NCBI GenBank assembly: GCA_900548815.1
Contig: URLR01000022.1
Coordinates: 1 to 29,688 of the forward strand
Direction of reading: 5' to 3'
DNA: 29,688 nt
DNA from: an uncultured Collinsella sp.
GTDB lineage: Bacteria; Actinomycetota; Coriobacteriia; Coriobacteriales; Coriobacteriaceae
In this document: positions 1 through 7,853 of the stretch, one piece after another
How the letters are laid out: every line of letters begins with the position of its first letter
Position numbering within the stretch: position 1 is the first letter of the stretch
Notes under the pieces: model-generated
What the model saw: only the letters and a program-made list of their open reading frames with translations
Told to the model about the DNA's origin: nothing
Databases searched by the model: none
Made by a program: the position numbers and the translations under genes

Positions 1-48
1 TCTACACGAGCCTTATCGTCGGCAGCGTCAGATGTGTATAAGAGACAG
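1..48 (+). other. Illumina Nextera i5 adapter left on the contig end (not genomic)
   Basis: Bases 1-7 match the end of the Illumina P5 oligo, 8-15 read GAGCCTTA (an 8-base Nextera i5 index, S521 as I recall it), 16-29 are the Nextera read-1 primer TCGTCGGCAGCGTC, and 30-48 are the 19-bp Tn5 mosaic end AGATGTGTATAAGAGACAG. Genomic sequence starts at 49. This is library-preparation sequence that was not trimmed before assembly. It is not a transposon in the organism. Confidence 0.98.
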
Positions 49-854
49 ACCTTCTCGAGTGCGGTGGAGACGGCGACGAAGTGCTTTGCCACGGCCTCGG
101 CGTTCTGCTCATCGGAGCCGTCGATGGCGCCCTGAGCCTTGAGCTGCTCGAGCATCCAGGTCTTGACCTCGCGAGCGTTGGTGAGGGTCTCGAGCGTGGT
201 GAAGGTCTTGGAGACGATGATCACGAGCGTGGTCTCGGGATCCAAACCCTTAAGCTTCTCGGCCTGGTCGTTGGGGTCGATGTTGGAGATGTAGCGGCAG
301 TCGATACCGGCGTCAGCATAGGGACGCAGGGCCTCGTAAGCCATGACCGGGCCCAGATCGGAGCCGCCGATGCCGATGGACACCAGATGCTCGATCTTCT
401 TGCCGGTAACGCCCTTCCACTCACCGGAGCGCACGCGCTCGGCGAAGGCATACATGCGATCGAGGACCTCGTGCACGTCGGCGACGACGTCCTGGCCGTC
501 GACGATGAGCTGACCCTTCTCGCTTGCCGGGCGACGAAGCGCGGTGTGCAGGACGGCGCGGTCCTCGGTGGTGTTAATGTGCTCGCCGGAGAACATGGCG
601 TCGCGGCGCTCCTCGAGCTTCACCTCGCGGGCAAGATCGCACAGCAGCTTGACGGTCTCGTCGGTCACCAGGTTCTTCGACAGATCAAAGTGCAGGTCAC
701 CGGCGTCAAAGCTCAGCTTGTTCACGCGATCGACATCGGCGGCGAACCAGGCCTTGAGGTCGATACCATCGGCCTCAAGCTTCTCCTGATGAGCCTCGAG
801 TGCCTTCCAAGCGGCAGTCGACGTAGCATCGATAGGTGCGGCAACAGTTGCCAT
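49..854 (-). CDS. pgi: Glucose-6-phosphate isomerase, C-terminal part missing
   Basis: Interconverts glucose-6-phosphate and fructose-6-phosphate in glycolysis and gluconeogenesis, in the cytoplasm. The visible 268 residues begin MATVAAPIDATSTAAW and contain the phosphosugar-isomerase block VSIGIGGSDLGPVMAYEAL, then a YISNIDP stretch and SKTFTTLETLTNA, all typical of the first sugar-isomerase (SIS) domain. The full enzyme is usually about 450-560 residues, so roughly half is lost where the contig meets the adapter. The truncation is therefore an assembly edge and not a biological break. The start ATG at 854 has a GAGGAG Shine-Dalgarno (SD) at 861-866. It is transcribed leftward with no partner gene visible in the window. 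Confidence 0.95.
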
Positions 855-981
855 AGAGTCCTCCTCAGCATACGGGCGCACGCCTCCATGCACCCGGACA
901 TTCAGATGGCACTATTCTAGCGCAGGTCAAGACTACAATCAGCGAGCGTTGCCAATCGGCCCCCAAACGGCAACCGATCAA

Positions 982-1043
982 AAAGGGACAGGCTTATTTT
1001 GGCAGGTCAAACGCTTTACCAACCAAAAATAACCCGTCCCTTT
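982..1043. repeat. Palindromic intergenic hairpin, family A
   Basis: The left arm AAAGGGAC (982-989) followed by TTATTTTGG (994-1002) pairs with CCAAAAATAA (1023-1032) and GTCCCTTT (1036-1043), with small bulges. It lies between the stops and starts of two leftward genes and could act as a terminator. Bases 977-1006 match the reverse complement of 1707-1736 at about 24 of 30 positions, so a related half-copy sits on the other side of the gene at 1054-1629. Apart from this element, 855-1053 holds only the isomerase SD. Confidence 0.7.
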
Positions 1044-1053
1044 ATGGCAAATA

Positions 1054-1629
1054 TTAGGCCGCGGCGCAGACGCTACCGAGCAACTCACGCAGAGGAGACC
1101 CGATGCCCTCCAGCAGTTCGGGCGCGATAATGGCAAAAACGGGAACCTCGCCGGCTCCCGCGACGGCAGGCACCTTGCCCTCCGAGACAATGCATCCATA
1201 AGGCACAAAGCCGTCTTCGCCGGCATCGAGCGCCGCCATGCGACGCGCGAGCTCGCGCGCAAAGCCAGCAGTATCGGCATCGCCAATCGCCAGGACAAAG
1301 TCCACGCCCTCGTCGGTCGCCAGGGCCACGGCTTCGTCGATCAGCTCGTCTCCCCTGTCGCTCTCAACCGAGTCGCAGCGAAAAAGCACGCGTTCGAGCA
1401 GGGCTCGATCAAGCGAGCCAAGTGCCGCCGAGACAAGCTCGTCGCGCGCATGCTTGTCGCCTCCCAGCACGACCAGTGCCTTGGTGCCTCCGTAGTGAGC
1501 GACCAATCGTCCGCACCAGCGAGCCACGTCTCCATCCGCAACAAGGCGCGTCGGCATACCAAACCCATAATTGACCATCTTTTCCACAACCCTTCCGTGC
1601 GTATAGGCGGTATCAATCGTTAGGCCCAT
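1054..1629 (-). CDS. Half-length iron-containing alcohol dehydrogenase-like protein
   Basis: The 191-residue product resembles the N-terminal nucleotide-binding half of iron-containing alcohol dehydrogenases: NYGFGMPTRLVADGDVA, then GTKALVVLGGDKHARDELV, then the helix before EGVDFVLAIGDADTAGFA. Family members are usually about 380-400 residues. Here the C-terminal helical domain with the metal-binding histidines is absent, and the GGGSxxD pattern is replaced by IGDADT, so dehydrogenase activity is unlikely. The open frame ends in a normal TAA and I see no frameshifted continuation, because a palindromic repeat follows directly. The ATG at 1629 has no clear SD. The ATG at 1578 starts exactly where the family begins and has GGAA a few bases upstream, so it may be the true start. 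Function is unknown. Confidence 0.6.
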   Translation of the reverse strand: MGLTIDTAYTHGRVVEKMVNYGFGMPTRLVADGDVARWCGRLVAHYGGTKALVVLGGDKHARDELVSAALGSLDRALLERVLFRCDSVESDRGDELIDEAVALATDEGVDFVLAIGDADTAGFARELARRMAALDAGEDGFVPYGCIVSEGKVPAVAGAGEVPVFAIIAPELLEGIGSPLRELLGSVCAAA

Positions 1630-1706
1630 GCTACGAAGCGAGGTTTTCCGAGCTGTTTCGCACTCTTTAGAGCTGCGTTAAAACCCAATCCAACCACACG
1701 ACCATA

Positions 1707-1736
1707 CCTACCAAAACAAACCAATCCCTTTTTGAC
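1707..1736 (-). repeat. Half-copy of hairpin family A
   Basis: Read on the minus strand, this 30-base segment resembles 977-1006 at about 24 of 30 positions (shared core TCAAAAAGGGA and TTTTGG). It is a single arm, without an obvious partner arm. It lies immediately upstream of the -35 element of the DNA polymerase promoter. Confidence 0.55.
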
Positions 1737-1741
1737 AGGTT

Positions 1742-1770
1742 TTGACGATGTCCGGACGAGCGGGTATTAT
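1742..1770 (+). promoter_or_regulatory. Sigma-70-type promoter of the Y-family polymerase cassette
   Basis: The -35 TTGACG (1742-1747) and -10 TATTAT (1765-1770) are separated by exactly 17 bp. Transcription would start near 1776, inside the first LexA-like box. This is one of the clearest promoters in the window. Confidence 0.8.
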
Positions 1771-1801
1771 CGAACAGGTATTCGATAAGAACATGTGTTT
1801 G
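1770..1801 (+). promoter_or_regulatory. Two LexA (SOS) boxes in tandem
   Basis: Box 1, TCGAAC-AGGT-ATTCGA (1770-1785), differs at one position from the Gram-positive/actinobacterial LexA consensus TCGAAC-N4-GTTCGA. Box 2, AGAAC-ATGT-GTTTG (1788-1801), has the same spacing and is weaker. Both sit at and just after the predicted transcription start, ahead of an error-prone polymerase gene, which is a standard arrangement for SOS repression. The site match is seen directly. LexA binding is inferred. Confidence 0.75.
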
Positions 1802-1815
1802 ATGAAAGGACACGG

Positions 1816-3321
1816 ATGGCGCACGAGCAGCACACCTATATCTGCATCGACCTCAAGACGTTTTATGCCAGCGTCGAGTGCGTCGACCGTGGGCTCGATC
1901 CGCTCACCACCAACCTGGTCGTTGCCGACGAATCGCGCGGGCGCACGACCATCTGCCTCGCCATCACACAGGCCATGAAGGACCTCGGGATACACAATCG
2001 CTGCCGTTTGTTCGAAATTCCCGATGGCATCGACTACATCACGGCCGTACCGCGCATGCAGCATTACATGGAGGTGTCGGCGAAAATCTACGGTATCTAT
2101 CTGGAATACGTCAGCCCCCAGGACGTGCACGTCTACTCCATCGATGAGTGCTTTATCGACGTGACGCCCTATCTGGACCTCTATCGCACAGATGCGGAAG
2201 GGTTCGCCTGCACGCTGCGCGACGAGGTCCTCGCGCGCACCGGCATCACGGCGACGGTCGGCATCGGCCCCAACCTATTCCAGGCCAAGGTAGCGCTCGA
2301 CATTACCGCCAAGCACGTACCCAGCCGCATCGGCATACTCGACGACGAGACCTTTCGCAAGGAGATCTGGCCCCATCGTCCCATCACCGATATCTGGGGC
2401 ATCGGTCCCGGCGTGGCAGCCCGCCTCGAGAAATACGGCGTCTACGATCTGATGGGCGTCGCGGCGCTCGACGAAAACCTGCTTTACGACGAGCTCGGCG
2501 TCAATGCCGAATATCTCATCGACCATGCCTTCGGGCGCGAGCCGACAACCATCGCCGATATCCAAGCCTATCGCCCGCAAGCAACTTCGACCACCACAGG
2601 ACAGGTGCTCTCGAAGGGTTATGCCTACGAACAGGCCTATACCGTCTTGCGCGAGATGGTCGACAACGCCGTTTTAGACTTGGTCGATAAGCACGTGGTC
2701 TGCGACAGCATCTCGCTCTTTGTGGGCTACGCGAGCGAACGCGCCGACATACGCCGCCTCGACGCCAGCGGTACAGCGCAGTATGTGGACGGATGCGGGC
2801 ACCTGCGCTCGAGCACATCGAGTATCGAACCCACCGCAACCGCCGGCCCCGAGCTCGCGCCCCGTGCGCCCAAGCCCGTCCAGCGCGATGACGAACGGCG
2901 TCGCCTGGTGCGCGAAGCGCAGGCAATCGATGGCATCTTTGTGGGAGAGCATGGCGGCAAACCGCGCGGTGGCTATGCCGCACTCTTTGCGCACTCTAAC
3001 GCCTCGCGAAAGCTGCCCGAGCGTACCAATTCGTTTAAGAAGATCATGGGCTATTTCGATGAGCTCTGGGCGCAGACTGTCGATCCCAAACGACCGGTCA
3101 AGCGCATCAACCTGGGATTTGGCAACCTCATGCCCGAGGAATTTGCCACCATCGATCTATTCAGCGATATCGAGGCCGATGAGCGCGAGCGCGACCTGGC
3201 GCGCACCGTCCTGGCCGTGAAAGGCAAGTACGGCAAGAACGCGCTCGTCAAGGGATTAAGCTTTACCGCCGGCGCCACCGCGCGCGAACGCAACGAACAA
3301 GTTGGAGGACACCGTGCCTAA
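1816..3321 (+). CDS. Y-family (UmuC/DinB-type) translesion DNA polymerase
   Basis: Copies damaged DNA with low fidelity during the SOS response. The 501-residue protein starts with the palm motif YICIDLKTFYASVE (metal-binding Asp12) and has the second catalytic motif YSIDECFID (Asp110, Glu111), then a VGIGPNLFQAKVALD finger/thumb segment, a DIWGIGPGVAARLEKYGV helix-hairpin-helix, and a little-finger region interrupted by a charged Pro/Arg-rich linker near residues 330-370. The length and YolD neighbour fit the UvrX/YqjW-type branch of Gram-positive bacteria and not DinB proper. ATG 1816 is preferred over ATG 1795 because AAAGGA lies just ahead of it at 1805-1810, and 1795 lies inside a LexA box. 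Its last 8 bases overlap the next gene. Confidence 0.9.
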   Translation: MAHEQHTYICIDLKTFYASVECVDRGLDPLTTNLVVADESRGRTTICLAITQAMKDLGIHNRCRLFEIPDGIDYITAVPRMQHYMEVSAKIYGIYLEYVSPQDVHVYSIDECFIDVTPYLDLYRTDAEGFACTLRDEVLARTGITATVGIGPNLFQAKVALDITAKHVPSRIGILDDETFRKEIWPHRPITDIWGIGPGVAARLEKYGVYDLMGVAALDENLLYDELGVNAEYLIDHAFGREPTTIADIQAYRPQATSTTTGQVLSKGYAYEQAYTVLREMVDNAVLDLVDKHVVCDSISLFVGYASERADIRRLDASGTAQYVDGCGHLRSSTSSIEPTATAGPELAPRAPKPVQRDDERRRLVREAQAIDGIFVGEHGGKPRGGYAALFAHSNASRKLPERTNSFKKIMGYFDELWAQTVDPKRPVKRINLGFGNLMPEEFATIDLFSDIEADERERDLARTVLAVKGKYGKNALVKGLSFTAGATARERNEQVGGHRA

Positions 3322-3739
3322 ACCCAAACAACAGCCCGTGCGCCCGCCGACCGCCTTCGAGCGCTTGGCGGACCCCGAGGGCAGACGCCGCGCCGCCGAC
3401 CCCAACCTCACTGCCAACGGTGCCGTGCGCGCCAACCGCGCCGCACAGTTTATGCCCTTTGCCGCCCTCACGGGATACTACGAACTCGTGCGCAAGCAGG
3501 AAATCACCATCGAGCCAAAACGTGAGCTCACGGAAGAAAAAGCCCTCGTGCTTTCTAAAAAACTCGAGGGTCTCAAACGTGGCGACTTGGTTCGTGTCAC
3601 CTATTACGATACATACGGCTATCGCAGCCGCACCGGCATCCTCGACGAGGCGCTCCCCGCCTTCAAGCTCCTCAAGCTCCGAGACATCGCCATCGACTTC
3701 GACGGCATCCAAGACATCGAACTGCGCGGACGAGCTTAG
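3314..3739 (+). CDS. YolD-like protein, partner of the Y-family polymerase
   Basis: The 141-residue protein contains RAAQFMPFAALTGYYE (about residues 41-56), a hallmark of YolD-like proteins encoded next to UvrX/YqjW polymerases. A C-terminal region with VRVTYYDTYGYRSRTGIL forms a predicted small beta-rich fold, again typical. The N-terminus is Pro/Arg-rich and probably disordered. I chose GTG 3314 because GGAGG (3304-3308) lies 5 bases upstream. It overlaps the polymerase stop codon by 8 bases, implying translational coupling. The family's molecular role is not settled; association with the polymerase or with UV-damage handling is inferred from consistent gene pairing. It should share the LexA-controlled promoter. 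Confidence 0.8.
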   Translation: MPKPKQQPVRPPTAFERLADPEGRRRAADPNLTANGAVRANRAAQFMPFAALTGYYELVRKQEITIEPKRELTEEKALVLSKKLEGLKRGDLVRVTYYDTYGYRSRTGILDEALPAFKLLKLRDIAIDFDGIQDIELRGRA

Positions 3740-3765
3740 CCAAGGAAGCGCATCCAGAGCGACGC

Positions 3766-4149
3766 TTACAGCGTCATGACGTAGTAGCCCGCGTCTTTCA
3801 CGGCCGTCTCGAGGACATCACGATCAACCGGCTGCTTAGAGCGCACGCGTGCCGTGTGGTCCGCATACGTCACCGTTGCCCACACGCCATCCAGTGCATT
3901 GAGGGCATTGGCTACGTTCTGAGCGCAGCCGTCACAGCTCATGCCGCCGATGAGCAGCTCATCGCTATAGGGATAGTGTGACGCATCGGTATCCACCACA
4001 ACAACCTTTTTGGCCTTCTTGCCGCTCGCACCATCGCTGCAACAACTCTTCCCATGTGTCGAAGCGGCAATGCGACGCAGTCCAAAAAACATGCCGACGG
4101 CAATGACGGCCAGCACGATGAGATTCGCAGGGCTGAGCAAGTCACTCAT
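3766..4149 (-). CDS. Membrane-anchored heavy-metal-associated (HMA) domain protein
   Basis: Predicted to bind a soft metal ion, most likely copper, at the inner face of the membrane. The 127 residues comprise one transmembrane helix (about 8-24, LIVLAVIAVGMFFGL), a linker with a Cys pair (C36, C37) and a Lys-rich patch, and a C-terminal HMA domain (about 62-127) with the metal site GMSCDGC (C72, C75). Free CopZ-type chaperones lack the helix, and no copper ATPase or CsoR gene is present nearby. ATG 4149 is used because AAGGGG lies ahead of it; the in-frame ATG 4164 has no SD. A CsoR-like operator lies about 30 bases upstream. It is convergent with the YolD gene, 26 bp away, with no obvious terminator. 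Confidence 0.85.
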   Translation of the reverse strand: MSDLLSPANLIVLAVIAVGMFFGLRRIAASTHGKSCCSDGASGKKAKKVVVVDTDASHYPYSDELLIGGMSCDGCAQNVANALNALDGVWATVTYADHTARVRSKQPVDRDVLETAVKDAGYYVMTL

Positions 4150-4178
4150 GCGTTCCCCTTTCAAGTAGCCCTATCTAG

Positions 4179-4195
4179 ATACCCCCATGGGGTGT
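4179..4195 (-). promoter_or_regulatory. CsoR-like copper operator
   Basis: ATACCCCCATGGGGTGT holds a perfect CCCCATGGGG core (4183-4192) with A/T-rich flanks. This is the G-tract palindrome type bound by CsoR/RcnR-family repressors ahead of copper genes. It sits 30-46 bases upstream of the HMA-protein start. The regulator itself is not in the window. Confidence 0.55.
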
Positions 4196-4257
4196 CCCCA
4201 TCTTAACCCAAAATCATGTCTGTTCGGTCAATTAGTTTCCCTCTTCAAACTTTTTTG

Positions 4258-4300
4258 TTGACCATGGCTTACTTTCGTGTATAAGTTTTCCTAGGCTAAC
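4258..4300 (+). promoter_or_regulatory. Promoter with DtxR/IdeR-like palindrome for DUF3793-flavodoxin
   Basis: The -35 TTGACC (4258-4263) and -10 TATAAG (4280-4285) have a 16-bp spacer. Directly downstream, overlapping the predicted start site, is GTTTTCCTAGGCTAAC (4285-4300), an imperfect palindrome (12 of 16 symmetric) that contains TAGGCTAAC, the core of DtxR/IdeR iron boxes. Control by iron would make sense for a flavodoxin, which replaces ferredoxin when iron is scarce. The palindrome is visible; the regulator is inferred. Confidence 0.45.
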
Positions 4301-4324
4301 AACTGAGGACCCGAAAGGGGCATC

Positions 4325-5029
4325 GTGACTCGAACCATTGACATCCCAACATACCAAACGGCTGTCGTGCGCAACTGCTCCCCTACGCTCGCAGGTATCA
4401 AGCCGGCTTCGCTCTTTACCTATCCCGGCGTTTACGCCAACCAAAACGGAAAACCCAGCGCCGCCCATATCGAAGAGCGACGCTCTCGCCTGCTCGCCGT
4501 CATAGCCCAATGCAACCGCGAGCTCCAGCCACTCGGGATCCATATGAGCGTTTTGGTCTGGCGCCCCTGCGGAGCGCTCATCTATGTGTACCGCCCTGCA
4601 GACCTCATGCGATACCTCTCCGACCCCCGCGCCACGACGGCGCTTGCCGCCGAAGGTTACGATGTCCACAACCTGCCCGCGTCCCTGGTGCATCTCGCCG
4701 CGCGCATCACGCTGGCAAGCAGCAATGCCGCAGAGAGCGCCTATGACGGCAGCGTCTGCGCGCTCGCGCGAAATAGGCACTGCGATACGGGGTGCATGTG
4801 CGAGTTCCCCCACGAAATTGGCTATTTTTTGGGCTATCCCTACGAAGATGTCCATCAGTTTATCGTCCAGCACGGCGAAAACTATAAGGTCTTTGGCGCA
4901 TGGAAGGTATACACAAACGTTGAGCAGGCGCTCACGACCTTCGATTCCTATCGCGCATGCACGCAATACCTTACCTACATCTATCAACAGGGCTGCACTC
5001 TGGGACAACTTGTCCAGGCAACCCGATAG
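4325..5029 (+). CDS. DUF3793 family protein
   Basis: The 234-residue protein carries the DUF3793 signature FPHEIGYFLGYPYEDVHQFI (about residues 159-178), preceded by CALARNRHCDTGCMCE, and ending in a conserved KVFGAWKVYTN region. The central part, including HMSVLVWRPCGALIYVYRP, looks like a compact alpha/beta fold. No signal peptide or membrane helix is seen. The family has no assigned reaction. It is typical of gut anaerobes and is often encoded beside flavodoxin, as here (46 bp ahead of it, same strand), so a role tied to electron transfer or iron status is plausible. The start is GTG 4325, with AAGGGG about 4 bases ahead. Confidence 0.75.
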   Translation: MTRTIDIPTYQTAVVRNCSPTLAGIKPASLFTYPGVYANQNGKPSAAHIEERRSRLLAVIAQCNRELQPLGIHMSVLVWRPCGALIYVYRPADLMRYLSDPRATTALAAEGYDVHNLPASLVHLAARITLASSNAAESAYDGSVCALARNRHCDTGCMCEFPHEIGYFLGYPYEDVHQFIVQHGENYKVFGAWKVYTNVEQALTTFDSYRACTQYLTYIYQQGCTLGQLVQATR

Positions 5030-5075
5030 AGCATACAAAACGCGGCCGCACGCCGCACAACCGAAAGGAAGACAT

Positions 5076-5495
5076 ATGAGCAAGATCGCAGTCGTCTACT
5101 GGAGCGGTACAGGCAACACCGAGGCCATGGCAAACTTCGTTGCCGAGGGCGCAACCGGTGCCGGCGCCGAGGCAGAGGTCATCTCCTGCGCCGACTTCTC
5201 TGCCGACAAGGTCGCCGAATATGATGCCTTCGCCTTCGGCTGCCCCGCCATGGGTTCCGAGGAGCTTGAATACGATGAGTTCCAGCCCATGTGGGATGAG
5301 GTCAAGGAGACCCTCGGCGACAAGAAGGTCGTCCTCTTTGGCTCTTATTCGTGGGCCGAGGGCGAATGGATGGACAACTGGAAGGCGGACGCCGACGAGG
5401 CGGGCGTCAACGTCGTGGACTCCACCATCTGCTACGACGCGCCCGACGACGAGGGCGAGACCGCTTGCAAGGCCCTCGGAGCCGAGCTCGCGTAA
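5076..5495 (+). CDS. Short-chain flavodoxin
   Basis: Cytoplasmic FMN electron carrier. The 139-residue protein opens KIAVVYWSGTGNTEAMA, whose SGTGNT loop binds the FMN phosphate. The later blocks AFGCPAMGSEELEYDEFQP and LFGSYSWAEGEWMDNW contribute the aromatic residues that stack on the flavin. It is acidic, as usual for the family. ATG 5076 has AAAGGAAG ahead of it at 5064-5071. It is second in an apparent two-gene operon with DUF3793 and is followed by a strong terminator. It may substitute for ferredoxin under iron limitation. Confidence 0.93.
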   Translation: MSKIAVVYWSGTGNTEAMANFVAEGATGAGAEAEVISCADFSADKVAEYDAFAFGCPAMGSEELEYDEFQPMWDEVKETLGDKKVVLFGSYSWAEGEWMDNWKADADEAGVNVVDSTICYDAPDDEGETACKALGAELA

Positions 5496-5547
5496 CGAAC
5501 CCAGGGCCTCCAAGAGAGCCTGCATCAAAGCGCATCCCCATCCCTAC

Positions 5548-5587
5548 AAAAGAGCGGGGCTGGATTCAAGTCCAGCCCCGCTCTTTT
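5548..5587. terminator. Bidirectional intrinsic terminator
   Basis: A perfect 17-bp stem, with AAAAGAGCGGGGCTGGA (5548-5564) pairing with 5571-5587 across a 6-base loop. It has A-runs on the left and T-runs on the right. It separates the convergent flavodoxin gene and ABC transporter operon and can serve both. Confidence 0.93.
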
Positions 5588-5610
5588 GCAACGGCAGTTA
5601 CATCAACCGG

Positions 5611-6360
<750 letters not shown>

Positions 6361-6372
6361 GACAGGACCTCC

Positions 6373-7734
6373 TTACAGACCGGCGATATGATCGGCGGGC
6401 GTCGCGACAACCTGTCCGGCGCTCTTGGTGGGACGCTTCTTCTTGGTCTCGGCCGTGCCCAAAAGCCTCGCCTCAAGACCGCTCACCAAGCGCGCAAGCG
6501 GCAGGGTAATGACCAGATAGAACAGAGCGGCAACCACATACGGCGTGATGGAGCCCGTCGTGGCCACGATGGTGCGGGCGTTCATGACGATCTCGACGAC
6601 ACCCACGGCGGCAAGCAGCGACGTGTCCTTGTAGAGCAGGATGAACTCGCTGGTCAGCGTAGGCAGGACATTGCGGAACGTCTGCGGAATCATGACATAG
6701 AGCAGCGTCTGGAAGGCATTCATGCCCAGCGAGCGAGCAGCCTCGTTTTGACCCTTGGGGATCGACTGAATACCGGCACGGAAGATCTCGCACAGGTACG
6801 CAGACGAGTTCATGGCCATGACGATAACACCCAGCACATAGTCGTCCACTTTGACACCGGCCAGCGGCAAGCCAAAGAACGCAATGTAGATCTGCAAGAA
6901 CGCCGGCGTGCCGCGGATGATATTCACATAGATGCCGGCAAGGCAGCGAAGGATGCGCGACTTGGAAATGCGCATGAGCGACAGCGCAAAGCCAAAGGGA
7001 ATGGCCAACGGAAATGCCACGAGCACGATCGAGAGCGACATAAGGAAGCCCTTGAAGACGATCGGCAGGCTCTGGACCAAAATGACCGGGTTCAGGAACA
7101 GGCGCAGGAACATATTGGAGTTCCACGCCTCGACCCACGGCTGCTCTTTAAGGTCAGCCAGGAAGTTATCGAAGGCCGTCACTCCCTTGATCTCCACCGA
7201 CGGAATCTTGGAGATCTTCTTGGTCGACCCGTCGGCGAGCGTATAGGTGCCGCTAAAGGCCTCATCGCCGCCCTCGACGGGGAAGGTCACGCCGTAAACC
7301 TCGACACGGAAAAAGCCGCCGGCAGGCGCCGTCTCGCCAAAGTCAATCTTGAGCGTCTGGCCGTCAGCCTTGCACGTGGGCTTCATGGGCGTACGATCCA
7401 TGAGGTCCTCGCCCGAGAGCATCGTCAATCGCGTGTCATCGGTACCAAACGTCGTACCGTCGACAAACGTCAGCGAAAGACCGCTCAGCTCCTCGTCGGC
7501 ATCGGCCTGAACCTCCCAGGTAATGCGCGTCTCGGTGCCGCCGACCACAGCGCTGCCCGAACCGGTGTTGGGTCGGGCGGTAATCTTTGCGGTCTCAAGC
7601 GCCTGGGCGGTCGTGGGCGCATATGCCCCCGCGCACACCAGCGCGAGCGCCACGGCCATGACACAGGCTAGCTTTTGGAGCAAGGCGGGCAGTGGAAAAC
7701 GCTGCTCCGCGGCCCCTTTGTTCAGTCGAGACAA
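6373..7734 (-). CDS. Amino-acid ABC transporter permease with an N-terminal extracytoplasmic domain
   Basis: Membrane channel subunit of the transporter, 453 residues. A signal peptide or anchor (about 18-45, ACVMAVALALVCAGAYA) is followed by about 165 residues of soluble, Thr/Gly-rich, probably beta-sheet sequence (about 46-210). Then comes a HisM/GlnP-type membrane domain with the EAA-loop motif EAARSLGMNAFQTLLYVMIPQ and a short, Lys-rich cytoplasmic tail. Ordinary permeases of this family are about 220 residues. When longer, the addition is normally a binding-protein domain, which this is not: it lacks the periplasmic-binding pattern and a separate binding lipoprotein is encoded next door. 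The TTG start at 7734 is chosen because GGAG (7740-7743) precedes it; the longer open frame to 7818 crosses terminator-like hairpins. Confidence 0.88.
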   Translation of the reverse strand: MSRLNKGAAEQRFPLPALLQKLACVMAVALALVCAGAYAPTTAQALETAKITARPNTGSGSAVVGGTETRITWEVQADADEELSGLSLTFVDGTTFGTDDTRLTMLSGEDLMDRTPMKPTCKADGQTLKIDFGETAPAGGFFRVEVYGVTFPVEGGDEAFSGTYTLADGSTKKISKIPSVEIKGVTAFDNFLADLKEQPWVEAWNSNMFLRLFLNPVILVQSLPIVFKGFLMSLSIVLVAFPLAIPFGFALSLMRISKSRILRCLAGIYVNIIRGTPAFLQIYIAFFGLPLAGVKVDDYVLGVIVMAMNSSAYLCEIFRAGIQSIPKGQNEAARSLGMNAFQTLLYVMIPQTFRNVLPTLTSEFILLYKDTSLLAAVGVVEIVMNARTIVATTGSITPYVVAALFYLVITLPLARLVSGLEARLLGTAETKKKRPTKSAGQVVATPADHIAGL

Positions 7735-7769
7735 GGTGGCTCCTATCGTAGAAGTTGCCGACAAAACGA

Positions 7770-7831
7770 GACGGAAACGCTCTCCGTCAAAGAGAAGCGC
7801 AAAGGCCCTCTCCGCCAAAACGGAAAGGGCC
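7770..7831 (-). terminator. Two hairpins between binding-protein and permease genes (partial terminators)
   Basis: Reading leftward from the binding-protein stop, GGCCCTTTCCG pairs with CGGAGAGGGCC (7804-7831), followed by TTT. A second stem, GACGGA with TCCGTC (7770-7788), follows and is trailed by TCGTTTTG. Such partial terminators commonly keep binding-protein expression above that of the permease and ATPase. No other gene is present in 7735-7853. Confidence 0.6.
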
Positions 7832-7853
7832 CGCGCGCAATCAAGTAACTATT

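Noticed and set aside
30..48. Tn5 mosaic end as a mobile element
   Set aside because: It is joined to Illumina primer and index sequence, so it is library adapter and not a transposon of the organism.
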